This document shows, piece by piece, positions 1 through 12,415 of a DNA stretch of 64,000 nt (position 1 is the first letter of the stretch; every line of letters starts with the position of its first letter). Source of the stretch: Carya illinoinensis. Its lineage: Eukaryota > Streptophyta > Magnoliopsida > Fagales > Juglandaceae. The stretch covers positions 9,852,501-9,916,500 of the forward strand of contig NC_056757.1 in the NCBI RefSeq assembly GCF_018687715.1, written 5' to 3'. Position numbers and translations under genes: made by a program. Below the pieces are notes generated by a model. It was given only the letters and a program-made list of their open reading frames with translations. It ran no database searches and had not been told where the DNA came from.

Positions 1-3000
1 TGTTTCACGTGCCATTTTGAACCATGTGTGTGGCTCACGTATCGTTCCTTTTGGTGAATTTCTTCTCCTATCTGAAAGATCGGCATCTTGGAAATCTTAT
101 GATGGGACGCGTGTTAGCCGTTGGGCACCGGATAGCTACAGATCGGCTTTTTGCCATCCCTTGGCCTAAAAAATACCCTAAAAAAAATCCTATAAGAAGT
201 GAGATAAGTAAAGAGAAAAAAATGAGGAAGTGAGGGGCCGAACCACCCCCCCCCCCCCCTTTGTACAGTATCCCTTGTGTGATTTTCTAGAGAGATCAAA
301 GAGCCTCTTTCTAAACTAGGGCCGGCTCCCCTTTTTTAATTTTGTTGCATGGATGCTTTTATCGTACGCATTTGTATTAGTCCTATCTTAGATATGAATA
401 GCCTAAAATGGCTTTCATTCATTGGCTTTATCTACTAGTCAGCAAATCATAAATTAAATGCCCCCTCCCCAGTTGACAAGTCCTGAGGAAATCACGCCTG
501 GTTTACTGATAGGAGATCTGGTCCCTCCCATGCATTTTATTTTGGGTCATAATATAAACGACAATCGTACATTAAGTTGGTTGTGTTTGTTCCCACCCAC
601 CTTAGATTTTTTTTTAATTATTTATTTATTTATTTATTTATTTTATCTTCAGAACTTTTATAATTTTCTAATTTAACCAGATGCGAAAACATATCATCCT
701 TGTATAGGGACATAACTGTATTTAATATTTTAGGATTTACAAATTGTATTTTAGGATTAAGTAATGCTAATAGGCCGTTTCAATTATAACGCTCACTTTG
801 ATCTATTGATATGGTATCATAAAAAATATATATTTAAAATAAAATAACATCCGAGAACACAAAAAGATAAAAATTGAAATCTTGAGTTTCTCTATCCCTT
901 TTATGTTTGTATTTTAAATTTTTTTAATAAAGTACATGACACCATATGATAGTGCAACATCAATGAGGCAAAATAAACAGTATAACTATAGGGGCACAGT
1001 AACATTTCTCTTTAGGATTTAGTTTGGGAGATTGTTTTCCAAAAGTTTTTTCTCAAAGATGGGGGTAGAGGCAAATTGAAACCCAGATTGTGAATAAAGC
1101 CAAGCTATTCAACGCAACATCTACACAAAATGGCAAAGTTTACGAGTTTTATAGCTTATTGTGTGATGTCTCATTGAAAGGATTTGCAAAGATCAGTTCT
1201 TTGGGGAAATTTATTAAATAGTGGATTTGACTTTCACCATCTGCACATATATATATATATATATATATATGTACATAATGGATGCCAGCAGAGAAACTTT
1301 TGCTTTTACGAAGGAAAAGAGGTCCACAGTTGCACTAGGCAGCATCCTATGAGAATGGCGTTCTTTTCAGATCTCTTTGCTTCATTTTCTGTCGAAGTTA
1401 TTTCGATTCATGGAAAGACAAGTTTATTTTAATAGTGGCTTGGCTTACTATATTTCACCATGGTGGGCAAGACCATGGTTCAGATTAAGGTTAGAAACAT
1501 TGATCCACGGATGGATCCCCCGATTTGGAGAAAAACTCTATCCAATACGTTTCATGGACAAACAAAGGTTGGTTTTCTCAAAGTCTTAAATAGACAAATC
1601 TCATATAAATAATTTGTAAAAATTAATAAAAAATATTCTTTTTACACTTTTTTATAATGCAGTCTATTTTTTTACAAGAGTTTGCATACAACTTATCTAT
1701 TTGTGATTTGTACAAATTATTTCTATTTTCAATATCCATCTATTAAGATAGAAAAGTAATATTACTCACCATCAATTTTAATATTATTCTCTTATCATCA
1801 TCTTGATATGGTATTAAATATTATATTTTAGTTATGAAATTATCGTTTAATATCACGTAAAAGAATATGGAAAAGGTGCCAGCCGCCACTCCATTCCCAC
1901 CAATGTGTGAGGGCCCGCGTTGGTCTATTGTCTGGTATTCTTGAGTTTCGCCAACGATCAATTTTTCTATCTTTACTACTATATTCAGGCTTTCCTTGAA
2001 CGAGAACATGGAAGCACTGGAAGTGGAGTTCCCTACAAAAGGTAATAATGCAGCCAAACGTAGTGTCTTTGTTGATTATGGTTCATTAAACCACAACCCA
2101 TTGATCCTCTAGTTAGATCAAAACAAACTGCATTTGGCAATCCCCTCCTTGCTAGAGGCTATGGAATATGAGCCCGTACGTATGGTTCATTGTGTCACTT
2201 TTGATTATACAACATAAGCCCAGATCTCTCGTTATCAATTGTTTATCTTCATTTTTGTTTTCAACCACTTCATTCGATGAGATGGGTTTTAATTTGAGAG
2301 GCACCCCCACAACCATTCTGGTTTTAATTTTAATGAAAACGTCGATTATAATTTATATTTTTAGAGAAAACAAGGTAAAAGCTTGGGTAAAGATTAACGA
2401 TTCAAGTCACAAAGTTGTTGGTGGACTGAGTGAGATCTCACGCAAAGAACAAAATAAAAGTGAACCTTTTGGTGGAAGTGAACATCACAAAAAGGATCTT
2501 AAACATAAGCGACTCTTTTCAGTTTCTTATGATTGTGTTTCCTGACAAAAGGAAGAAAAAAGGCCTTCTGTAACGGCAGTTCTCTGGGAGCGTAATACAA
2601 ACTACAGAGTTCAATCATCTCTGAACTGATGCAGTATGGGAGAAAAAAAACTTCGAACCGCTGCAGAGTGCAGTCAACAGCTGGCTTACATTATTTATGC
2701 ACAAAGCAATAGCATTCTCATTTCTCAGGGTGGTCTCATTATTTGCAACACTTCAGACTTGCCAATGGCAGCAAACAAGGCTGGCTCACAGGGCAGTGCA
2801 GCTGAAACTATGCAGAAACTGAGGTTTCAATTCGAATAAGGGCTCTGCCCCATTTACACTTTGCCATTTTACCATCATCATGCTCCATAGATATGACCAA
2901 AACTTTTTATATCGCCAGAAAGAAAATTTACACTGTACATAAATATTAATAGACACTAACTCTTGATTCACCTGAAAATTACAAAATATTCCACCCAACC

Positions 3001-3212
3001 AAAAAAAAAAAAGACCCAAAAAACAGAGAAATAAAAGACGAGGAACACAGGGAGAAGGGAAGTGGTGGGTCTCACTCCGTCTGTGTCAAAGGTAAGCCAT
3101 GGCCACTCAGCAACGCACAATTTGACAGATGCCCCAGTCCAGTCCACCATGTTAATGGTGGGTGGGGCTCGCTCGAATCGGAATTGAGTTGATCGGGCTC
3201 GCTGTGTTGACT
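1..3212. other. Intergenic DNA upstream of window genes
   Basis: No recognisable gene is seen here. Open frames are short (under about 125 codons), lack known motifs and lie in AT-rich sequence. Simple repeats are present: a run of 14 C at 246-259, an (ATTT)n tract around 616-644 and an (AT)n tract at 1247-1270. The last ~650 bases (about 2560-3212) lie just past the stop codon of the minus-strand DELLA gene and probably include its 3' untranslated region, but I could not fix a polyadenylation site. Confidence 0.6.
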
Positions 3213-5054
3213 TCAGTGTGCTATTGTGGCTTTGCCAGCGAGCTGCCACGCCGAGGTGGCAATGAGTGGACGAGTGTGCCAACCCAGCATCAGACACCCA
3301 CTGTTCTCTTCCACTCTGTAGCCTTCGCGGCCGGCGAACAGGTCCAGCAACATGCTCGCTTGCTTGAACGCGTTTGACCCCAGATAGACCGGCTCAAACC
3401 CGGCCGAGCACAGCCGAGTACGCCACTGAGCCGACGTCTCGTGCCGTTCCAAACGTTCAGCTCCTTCACACGCCACCACGTTGAGTATCTGCTTACCCAA
3501 GTAAACCTCCGACATCGCCTTGTCCTGATTGCTCACAGACCCCTCCAGCGAGTCGAACATGGTGGAGTAGTAGTGCAGCGACTCCGTGAACCGGTCCATG
3601 AAGACCGGTCCGTTGTGGTTTGCTTCCAGCTCGACCACAGTCACGATCTCCGGCTTCATTTGCTTCACCACGGACAACACTTTCTCGATCGCTGCGGGCC
3701 GAGCCAGCAGCTTGTGCAGCTCGAACACCGAGTTAACCGCAACCGACTCGACCTCATTGGGCCGGATATCGAGCATGGAGGCGTCTAGATCTGCCAGGCT
3801 GTTGGCAACGAACCCTCTGTACTCAAACTCGACATGAAACTTCTCGGCCAACTGGGCCAGCTTCAAGCCAACTTCCTGAAGATGATCGGAATTGTCCGGA
3901 GAAGGAGGGCCAATACCCGTTAAGCGGAAAACGGGGGGTCCACCGGGACGGAGAGCCAAAGCTTGCATTAGAGCCGGCCACTGCATCCCTTGGTTCATGG
4001 AGAAGTCGATAACGTGGACGCGCTTTTTGCCCTCGAAAGCTTCGAGAATGGCTTGATTGGCCGTGAAGTGAGCGAATTTCAGGTAGGGACAGGACTCGTA
4101 GAAGTGCATCAGAAGGATATCCGAGAGCGAGTGGTCGAGAGCGTTCTGAGGATACACCCGGTAGATTCGACGAGCCAGGGCTTCGGCGAAGTATGTCGCT
4201 ACCTTTCGCATCGCGCCGGCTTGAGAAACTGCTAGGAATCCGATCTGCTTGATAAGGGCTTCGGCTAGGCTGAGGTTATTTTGTTGTACGGCCTCTGCGC
4301 AGGCCACCAAAGCGTGGACGAGGCGGATTCCGTTCTCTTGGGAGTCCCCGAGGACGACTGGGCGAGTTGACTCGGTGGGAACAGTGAAACCGCCGCCCAT
4401 ACTAGAAGACCTTGGGAATAATACATCTGGGTTTGAGCTTGAAGCGGAAGAGGGTTTCAACCGTTTGGCGTCTCTGGAAGATGGAGATTCGATCTGGGCA
4501 GTCCGGCTTTGGGGTTGGCTATACATGGCCTTACCAGGAATAGCTTTAAGATCGTAATCGGAAGAAGATGAATCTTCGAAGACTCGGGAGTGATTAATAC
4601 TGTTTTGTTGATCAAAATCAATGGAGGTGATGGTGGATGATTCAGCCCGAGCAAGTAGAGAATCGTCGAGTGGAGCGGGTGGAGCGACGGCGCCGGTGGC
4701 GTGTGGCACCATGGGATCGAAACCGTTGACAGGAAGTGGGTTGAACTCGGAGAGCATGCTCTGTAGCCATGTTGATAGATCGGATGGGTTGTAATGAACG
4801 GTCTCGTATGCGAGTTGAGAGAGGCCATCTCCCTGAGCATTACCCATCAAATCGTCGAGCATTTCGAGCTTCTGGGCAACCTCGGCCATGTCGGAGGACC
4901 TCACTTGGTACCCCAACACAGCCAAGAGCTCGTCCACGCCACAGTCTGGTTGGGCCTCATCTTCCCAACACGTCTTGGCTTTGGCAGTGGCAGTCATGGA
5001 ATTAGAGTCCGGAGGAGTCAGATACTGGAGATTAGGATCCAGCTCCCTTTTCAT
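3213..5054 (-). CDS. GAI: DELLA protein (GRAS-family gibberellin-signalling repressor)
   Basis: This intronless frame encodes about 613 residues. DELLA proteins are nuclear GRAS regulators that restrain growth; gibberellin-bound GID1 receptor binds their N-terminus and triggers SCF-mediated degradation. The DELLA motif ([20 protein letters not shown]) is at residues 41-60 and TVHYNP at 85-90. A Ser/Thr-rich linker follows, then the GRAS domain in order: first leucine-rich region beginning [32 protein letters not shown] (VHIID), second leucine-rich region, PFYRE-type region around [13 protein letters not shown], and the SAW region ending [16 protein letters not shown] chose the ATG at 5054 because family members usually start MKRE. 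An in-frame ATG at 5156 would add 34 residues without family resemblance. Length is close to the usual 530-620. No disabling change is seen in the degron motifs, so the product should remain gibberellin-responsive. GAI, RGA and RGL type cannot be separated from this sequence alone. Confidence 0.97.
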   Translation of the reverse strand: MKRELDPNLQYLTPPDSNSMTATAKAKTCWEDEAQPDCGVDELLAVLGYQVRSSDMAEVAQKLEMLDDLMGNAQGDGLSQLAYETVHYNPSDLSTWLQSMLSEFNPLPVNGFDPMVPHATGAVAPPAPLDDSLLARAESSTITSIDFDQQNSINHSRVFEDSSSSDYDLKAIPGKAMYSQPQSRTAQIESPSSRDAKRLKPSSASSSNPDVLFPRSSSMGGGFTVPTESTRPVVLGDSQENGIRLVHALVACAEAVQQNNLSLAEALIKQIGFLAVSQAGAMRKVATYFAEALARRIYRVYPQNALDHSLSDILLMHFYESCPYLKFAHFTANQAILEAFEGKKRVHVIDFSMNQGMQWPALMQALALRPGGPPVFRLTGIGPPSPDNSDHLQEVGLKLAQLAEKFHVEFEYRGFVANSLADLDASMLDIRPNEVESVAVNSVFELHKLLARPAAIEKVLSVVKQMKPEIVTVVELEANHNGPVFMDRFTESLHYYSTMFDSLEGSVSNQDKAMSEVYLGKQILNVVACEGAERLERHETSAQWRTRLCSAGFEPVYLGSNAFKQASMLLDLFAGREGYRVEENSGCLMLGWHTRPLIATSAWQLAGKATIAH

Positions 5055-6124
5055 GGCTTTCCTTATTTCTGTCGGCGTTGACGAGTGGGTGAAGAGAAAG
5101 GGTTTGAGGCGGGGGTTGGGGAAGAAAGAATTGGGGGATTCTGCTTGGTTTTTCAAGACTACTCCTGCAATTCCAATATCTCAACGTCAGAGAGGTGAGA
5201 AAAATGGAAAAGAAAATAGTAGTAAATACAAGAGGACTCGTGATGTGGGGCGCGATCTCCAATGATCCTACAGGCTAACAACAAGTACTGCTGCTACAGC
5301 TCGAACAGATAAGATGCAACTTTTTTTACAATTTTCTTTTCTCTTTTTTTTCTTTGTTCATCGATAAAGCTAAAAGGTACATGGAAGGCCCGCCTCTCAA
5401 TGGTACTAAGTACCAACCTCAACCTGTTTATTGTTAAGTTATTAAAAACATTTTCTTTTATATAAATTTATATTAAATTCACGAAAATTTACATAATTAA
5501 AAAATGATAAATATCATTTTTTTTTAAGTAATATCGATTTAGATTATATTAATAAATTATTTTTGAATTTTTATCAAATACAACTTTAAAATATTTATAA
5601 ATAATAATAAAATAGTCACTTACCAAAAATAGTCTTAAAGACTAGTTCTTCTTGCACGTTCTTTACGGACGAGACATTTGAGACAAGTAGTCCTTAAAAC
5701 GGATGTGATCGTACTATAAGTAGAAATTATACAAGAAACGGATTAGAAGGATCCTAACAGTGATATATAAACATTAAATCTTATTAAAAAAAGATTAAAT
5801 AGATCTTAAGGTTATTAATGTACATAGACTAAGACAAATTTATATTTAGATTGAACCTACTCATATTATATTCCAAAGTAACCCAAAAACTATTCAATTA
5901 CCGCATTTGGTGGTACTCTTCTTCTTTTACTTGATTTTGGGTCTTTTGTGTTATGGTTATAGTTATAGTTAAGAATATCCGAACTATTTATTATGATATC
6001 CGGAATAATTTATAATAATAATTAAAAAAACATTACAAATTTTCATGGTATTTGAATAAGAATGGAATATTTGCAAATCGATTTGTTTTATTTACGAATC
6101 TAATTCTAAGTGGAGTTGTTTGAA
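5055..6124. other. DELLA 5' leader and upstream intergenic region
   Basis: Bases 5055 to about 5260 are the likely 5' leader of the DELLA gene on the minus strand. They hold an in-frame upstream ATG at 5156 and, just before it, a pyrimidine-poor ATTGCAG at about 5165-5171 that could be a leader-intron acceptor, though I see no matching donor. A long pyrimidine run on the plus strand lies at 5320-5352. Further upstream the DNA is AT-rich with no gene. Confidence 0.5.
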
Positions 6125-6127
6125 TTA

Positions 6128-6362
6128 GGTATTGTTTGAATTGAGAAACTATCTCATCTTATTATTACAATTTTTTCAAATTATCAAATAAAATAAAATA
6201 AATAATTCAACTTTTTTAAATCTAAATTCAACTATTTCCAATTCTAATTTAATTTTTTTAAATTTTAAAATAATAATAATATTAAAAAATAATATTCTAA
6301 CAATATTTTATTCAACTTTTATATAAAATTATCTCATTTGAATTCACAATCCAAACAACCCC
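6128..6362. mobile_element. Tourist-like MITE (PIF/Harbinger type), 235 bp
   Basis: The element is flanked by TTA at 6125-6127 and TTA at 6363-6365, the 3-bp target duplication typical of PIF/Harbinger elements. Its ends are imperfect inverted repeats: the left reads GGTATTGTTTGAATTGAG and the right, reversed, reads GGGGTTGTTTGGATTGTG, each followed by a GATGAG/TGAGAT-like block. The interior is AT-rich and non-coding. The right end lies only 15 bp from the start of the adjacent solo LTR. Confidence 0.75.
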
Positions 6363-6377
6363 TTAATAAGCTTATTA

Positions 6378-9300
6378 TGTAACAGCTGCTAGAAATTCAA
6401 TTGTGGAATTTCTATTGACTTTAGAAATCTCGTGAAAACTCCGTAAGTTTACACGAATTGATTAATCACATAGGTTTTAGCATGTCAACATAGTTAGTGT
6501 TATCACTCACTATGGTGCTAGAAATGCGATTTTAATTATTTGAAATAGTTAGAAGTGTCAGAATACATTATAGTCTACACCACTAGGCTTAATTGAATAT
6601 TTAGGATTTTTCAATTCTAAGTTTGTTACGTTTATTTTTGGAGTGAATAGTAACCTCGGTAAACGTACTAAGCGCAGTGCTTTTCAAAATCACAGTGTGT
6701 AATGTCCAAATTAGGTTAGCGAAATTTTATTTGGACACATGGAAATATTTTAACCACCTTACTCTTCCAAGTCTACTCCACATTTGGAAAATATATTGAG
6801 CTGATTTTTGTAGACATTATTGGATAGAATATTTTGAGATAATCTTTTATAGATATTTTGGGTAGGAGAAAACCACACTCAACTCTCAACTCCAACCTTA
6901 TCACCTCCCTTATCTCGTCCATAAGTATGTCCAGCCAGCACCCATGAACTTATCTTCAATTACACATTCCAATAAAAGATTATCAAACACTCTCTCTCAG
7001 ACAGTTTTTAAGAGTTCTTTTGCACGCCCATTTCGAAGCTGTTGTAAGTGTTTTATCATAAAGTCTCATTCATATAAGTTGTTCCTTTTTTAGTCTAGTT
7101 TAATGCATATCTTATTTGCTCCATTTGAAGATCATTTGGTCAGTCAAATATTATATAAAATATAGAAAGGTCATTCTGGGAGATAAACTGGAGAATATCT
7201 TATAGTTTGGAGTTTTTGACCAAGCTAATGGATAGATATTGGTCCGAAATTTTTATGGAGTATTGTTAACATTTATATATGACTATTGGTTGAGGATTTT
7301 TGCATGATTAAAGGTTTTGATGAAAGATTTTCTTAGATTTAGAAACTTAGAAACTGGAAGAAGAAAAACAGTTTCTGTTTTGAGAAAGTTTAACTCTTTG
7401 GTGGTCTAAACCAATTCTAATGACTTTAATAATTTTATTGGAGGATCCTAAACATCTTATATACATGTTATATTATTATTTTGAAAATATTTGATATTAA
7501 TTTCAAAAATATGAAATTTTATGCAAAGAGATATTCAGATAAGCTAAATTGTGGATATTCTTGGCTAAATTTATGTTTTGGTTAATTTCTAACTATGTGA
7601 TCTTGAATTAGAAGCTTATATATGTTTTAGGACATCTTTTTAAACCATGTGATGGTTTGGTTTGAAAATCATATATTTATAAGTCATAGATCAAGAGATT
7701 TATCAAAACTAGTTGAGGAAAAAGTTTCTGTTTTTGGACTAAGTGTAAAACCAAAAACTCCAAATGTTACTTTGTGATTTTGGTGACTTTAGTTTGATGA
7801 TTTAAATCATGGTTGATGTTAGGATGATATTATGAATATGTTAGAAGTAAGATTTGATTTTTGAAATTCTTGTAGATGTTTTGATTTAAGGTCAAAACTT
7901 GTGATTCAAGTGCTTGGATCTTTTTACAAAAAAGTTTGGTGTTAATTATTAACTTTTTCTAAATGGATGTTTTAAATATGGTTTTGAACTTAGAATTGGA
8001 AGATGTTTGTTTCAAAATTTTGGTTTAAGCACGAGTTTTGAAATTGGAAGGAATTGCAACAAAAATCAAGGGAAATAACCTATGGATGTTTCGGCCATAG
8101 TGTGTTTTTCATAGTTGTGTTTTGTTTTAAATTTTTCTGAGTTGATATTTAAGTTTAGGACAAAATTTACATGAGGAATGTAAATTTTGAAAACTTTTGG
8201 AGTTAGTATGCAAAATCCTTAAGTTATGGGTAAAACGGTCATTTTCCCACATGTAGAGAGTAAAATGAAAATTTTACTCTTTAAGTTAGTATTTTCCATA
8301 TTTCAAATTATTAATGATTTAGTTCTAACTTTTAGAATCACTAATTACAGTTCCTCGTGATCGCACTTGAAGTTTTATAAGAAACGCGGAGATCGATGTA
8401 AGTTTATTTTTAACTTACTAGCAGTCTACTGTGTATGTGTGCTAAGTAAAGGAACTATAGTGTATGTATGTATGTTATCATATATGTCATGCCATGCCAA
8501 GTTATCACGTAATTGTCTATTATACAGAATTTATTCTGTCATCAATTTTTATCTGTTACATAATATATTCTGTCATGTATTACTGTACATTACAAGTATG
8601 TCATGTTAAATATGTTGTCTATTATATGTTATGCCATGTTATGAAATGTTTCTATCTCAAGTTGGTCATGTATTTCAAGTTATGTTCAAATCACGTTATG
8701 TTATGTCAGGGCTCCAGTCCTTTCGTATTCCAATCACGTTTCATCTTGAGTACATTCAGTTTGTGTAGAATACATGGGGCCACAACAACTGTGGAGTATG
8801 TATTTACACGTAGAATACATGGGGCCACAACAACTGTGGAGTATGTATTTTTCATGTTAAGTCAAGTTTGCGTAGAATACATGGGGCCACAACAACTGTG
8901 GAGTATGTATTTTTTATGTTAAGTCAAGTTTGCGTAGAATACATGGGGCCACAACAACTGTGGAGTATGTATTTACACGTAGAATACATGGGGCCACAAC
9001 AACTGTGGAGTATATATTTTTCATGTTAATTCAAGCTTCAAAATAAGTTCATACTAAGTCAAGTTTCAGATCAAGTTCATGTTAAGTCAAGTTCAGTTCA
9101 TGTTTCAATTTAAGTTATGTCAATTATGCTATGTTGTACGCTAAGTTATGCTTTAATTATTTATGAATTTGATTATACATTTATGCTTTTACTGTCATCC
9201 ATGCATCATTAGCATGTGTGAAAGTTTTTTGTTAACTTGTTGAGATTTGTAATCAAATCTCACTGTGGTAGTCTCAACTACCATTCCCCCTGAATGGTAG

Positions 9301-9705
9301 ATCTTGTTAAAGGACCTGAAAAAGGATCAGGAGCTAACCAACTAGACACAATCGACTGAACGACGGTGCGTCGTTAATGTTAATATAGTAGTTAAATTAC
9401 TACTTGTACGATGGAGTTGCATCTCCAATACTTTTGGATCATAACTATTTTAGACTAGTGTTGTGATCTTAGTTGTTCAATAGGTTTTTATGTATGAAGT
9501 ATGTTTTAAGCATTTGAGATATTTTCAATTTGGTGCATAGTATTGCTAAAGAAAAAATTTATTCGCTGCGAATATTGCATATTGTTAGATGCATGTTAGG
9601 AATATTGCATCTTATATGTCATGAACGGGGGCAGGTAACCTTGTGTTGCTTGTCTCGACGCTTCAAATGTTCGTCCGATCCCAAACGAAATTTGGGGGCG
9701 TCACA
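6378..9705 (+). mobile_element. Solo LTR of a Ty3/gypsy-type element, about 3.3 kb
   Basis: The segment starts TGTAAC and ends GGGGGCGTCACA, the same terminal string as the LTRs of the complete gypsy element at 34-43 kb. The flanking 5-mers are TATTA (6373-6377) and TACTA (9706-9710), a target duplication with one mismatch. No primer-binding site or coding region follows, so it looks like a solo LTR. Parts resemble two other segments in the window: the start and middle resemble 30790-33056, and bases 9190-9300 resemble the reverse complement of 30510-30680. It carries an array of hairpin-forming repeats at 8766-9019. Short frames inside it are not genes. Confidence 0.65.
8766..9019 (+). repeat. 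Five 40-bp hairpin repeats in the solo LTR
   Basis: Five nearly identical copies start at 8766, 8811, 8873, 8935 and 8980, giving the mirror-symmetric spacing 45-62-62-45. Each copy can fold: AATACAT pairs with ATGTATT, and inside that CCACA pairs with TGTGG around an ACAAC loop. Short spacers are ACACG; long spacers contain CATGTTAAGTCAAG. The fifth copy has one change in the outer stem (ATGTATT to ATATATT). Confidence 0.9.
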
Positions 9706-11377
9706 TACTAGGAAGTAATGCTACCCTTTGAGAAAATTTAATGGTTTAACTATAACACATATAGATATAACATTAAATATTTTTTTGATGTCAATTAAGT
9801 TTTTGTACAAGAATATTTAATAAAATCTTATTAGTCAGCTTAAGTTTAGAGAGAGAGAGAGACTCCCTATTTTCTCTAAAAAGCACCACCAAATCAAAAC
9901 TTGCGCAAAGAGATGAGCTGCTCCCTCTCTCCTCCCTCTCTTCTTTAGTTTTTTTCTTTCATTTTCTTTTTTGGGTTGTTTTTTCATGGCTAAGTATGGC
10001 GAAAGGCCGATTTGCTACTCTTCAATGTCCAAAGACTACCACACGCCCTATCCAGGTTTCCCATGGTGCCGATCCTTTAGACAAAAGAAGAATTTTGCCA
10101 AATAGTATTGTACGCGAGCCACATGTGCAGTCCAAAGTGGGCGCGTGTAATCCATGCACCACCGCTAAATGTGCTCTTATGTCGCTACACGCACACGCAA
10201 CTTTTCTGGGTTCAAGGCTACTAGTTATTTCAGACCTAACTGATTGCCATACTCTCAAGGTGGTAATTGGCTCTCACGCGTTATCATAGTCACTTTATTT
10301 GTAATTTTTTTCTCCAATGTTGAGAATTTGGATCCATGTCTTTTCAAGATATAATTTATTTTTCTTCATTTATCTTTAATTTCTATTATGCCTTTTGTTT
10401 TAGAAAAAAAAAATACAATCTATTGAATTTTTATTTATAGAGTGTGTCCTCCACTCTGTCTTAGATAAAATATGGGGTTTGTTAATTTTATTTTAGACAG
10501 AATTGTGATGTCTGTCATATGGTGGTTTATGGATGTTTGCAGTATGGATTAGACTATGTTATATTTGTGTATTAGAAAGCTATTAATATTATAGTTAGTT
10601 TGTAATATATATCTTAAGTTAAAATTATAATATTCATTATTAATAAATGTAATACGTTTTATTAAAAAAAAAAATTAATAAAGAGATTAAGATGATTTAT
10701 TAATATTTAAAATTTGACTATCTAAGTTAGTCAAAATAATTAAAGAATATTTTCATTGACTAGCAGGAAAAGAAAAGAAAGATAAAAAAAAAATACATGT
10801 CGCTCCATCATAACACAATGGCACTCTCATTCATTACGTTTAGTGAGCCATCTGTCTGATTTGCCAATTGGGCCATTGCTTTGTGAGAGTCGTTCTTATG
10901 GACACTTCATTAATTTACTGCCATTTTACCTTATCCTCCAACACAGTACAAAATTATGCCCCCAAAGTGGTGTTGTTTTCCTCCACTCACCAAATGCCTT
11001 TTCTTTTATTTTTTTCTTTTTTTATTTTTAAGCTCAATTTTAGAAGAGAAAGATATTCAATTACAAGTGCTGCGATTTTTTTGTTTTGTTTTTTGTTTTA
11101 AATTAGTGCGTATAATATACTATTTATAGAATTTAAATAGTAAAATTTAATTTATAAAATTTGAATATTAAAATTTATCTAATTTCAAATCAAATTATGT
11201 TACATAAATCATATGTAAAGATGTCTTGGAATATCAATATTCCGGTTTTTTTAATTAAGCACTAAAATAATTTTTTTTTTGTTTTATAATTTTGTCTCTT
11301 GAATTTGATGACTTTATTAAAAAGAAAAAAGGATTTCTTGATAATGACAATATGTAGTGCTTAAAAAAAATTAGATT

Positions 11378-11516
11378 GTTTGGATTGAGAAATACCACGA
11401 CTTATCTCATTTTATTATTATAATTTTTTTAAATTCTTATATAAAATATAATAAATAATTTAATTTTTTTTAAAATCTTAAAATAAGAATAATAATATTT
11501 TATTCAAACAATTTCT
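11378..11516. mobile_element. Degenerate Tourist-like MITE fragment
   Basis: The left end AGATTGTTTGGATTGAG and the right end, reversed, AGAAATTGTTTGAATAAAA form an imperfect inverted pair. The AT-rich core resembles the MITE at 6128-6362. Short length and unclear flanks suggest an internally deleted copy. Confidence 0.45.
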
Positions 11517-11971
11517 AAAAAAAAGTGTGTGCTTTCAAATGCACAAAAATTCAAAAGGTTTTGAACTAAAATGTACTTAAAGAAGCCATATCCTGAATGC
11601 ATTGTCATTGATCCTAATCCGAGTCCACAACATTGTGAAAGCTACATCCATCCAACCACAAAAAGAATTGCTGCGGCTCTAACAAAGCTCTTGACACTTC
11701 CCCCACACTTTGTCCAACCTTTTTGACGCTTTTCTTATGGTATGCATCCTTACAAATAAAGAAATCTTTAAAAAAGGCATTTTGCTATTACTCTGTCTAA
11801 ACTAACGAAAATGATGGATTAATTAATTATTAAAATAGAGAATTGTTACCATGTTTATACCCGCTCGCTTTATCCCATTTATGTGGCACCACCACTTGGT
11901 CCCACGTGTTTTATTATAAATATATAATATATATAATTTAAAATAAAATGATGTTCGAAAAAAAAATTGAA

Positions 11972-12295
11972 TGTCCATTTAGCAACACAATTGATTTCAA
12001 GTATTATATTATTTTTAAACATTATTTAAATATAATATTTTTTAATTTCAAATGTTAACTTTTTAATCTAATCATTATTTAATCAATAAAAATTTTTCAA
12101 ATTTTCAAACAAAATACAAAAAATAATAAAAATAATACTATTTTTTAAAATTTTAAAATGAAAATAATATTCAAATAATATTGTTATTCAATTTTTTTTC
12201 TTATTTTTCAAAACTTGAAAATACATTTTAACTCAAATCATTTCATTAATATTCATAAATATACTGAGATATTCTAAATATTTAAACGGGCCTTG
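11972..12295. mobile_element. Degenerate AT-rich MITE-like repeat
   Basis: The right border, reversed, reads GGCCCGTTTAAATATTTAG, a typical start for this MITE class in the window, and the core shares short blocks such as TTTCAAAACTTGAAAATA with the repeat near 49210-49590. The left border is weak and no target duplication was found. Confidence 0.35.
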
Positions 12296-12415
12296 AACGC
12301 TAAGTTTCTTCTATCTTTTTTACTTTTATATTTTTAGTTTTTATAATAAATTATGTGAGATTATATTAATTGGACAAAGTGAACAGTATAATTGGATGAT
12401 ATAGTTAGGGTTATA

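Larger units (their letters stand above)
9711..12407. other. Intergenic AT-rich DNA with MITE relics
   Basis: No supported gene. A (GA)n tract lies at about 9848-9862. The open frame at 9996-10289 has no recognised motif and an overlapping frame on the other strand, so I do not call it a gene. Segments at about 11378-11516 and 11972-12295 resemble the Tourist-like family (GTTTGGATTGAG-type ends, ATAAATAATTTAA-type interiors) but without clear target duplications. Confidence 0.5.

Noticed and set aside
1821..2057. A 78-codon minus-strand frame with a protein-like look
   Set aside because: No family match recalled and no flanking exon found; kept as intergenic.
3441..5265. Several plus-strand open frames of 80-125 codons opposite the DELLA gene
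   Set aside because: They are antisense shadows of a GC-rich coding region; the minus-strand frame has clear DELLA and GRAS motifs.
8464..8922. A 152-codon frame containing RIHGATTTVEYVF repeats
   Set aside because: It is a translation of the hairpin repeat array and surrounding AT-rich LTR sequence.
8700..9020. CRISPR-like array of repeats and spacers
   Set aside because: Spacers are two recurring sequences rather than unique ones, and the context is a plant LTR.
9996..10289. A 97-codon frame with an open frame opposite it
   Set aside because: No motif, no splice context and no similarity I recognise; likely chance.
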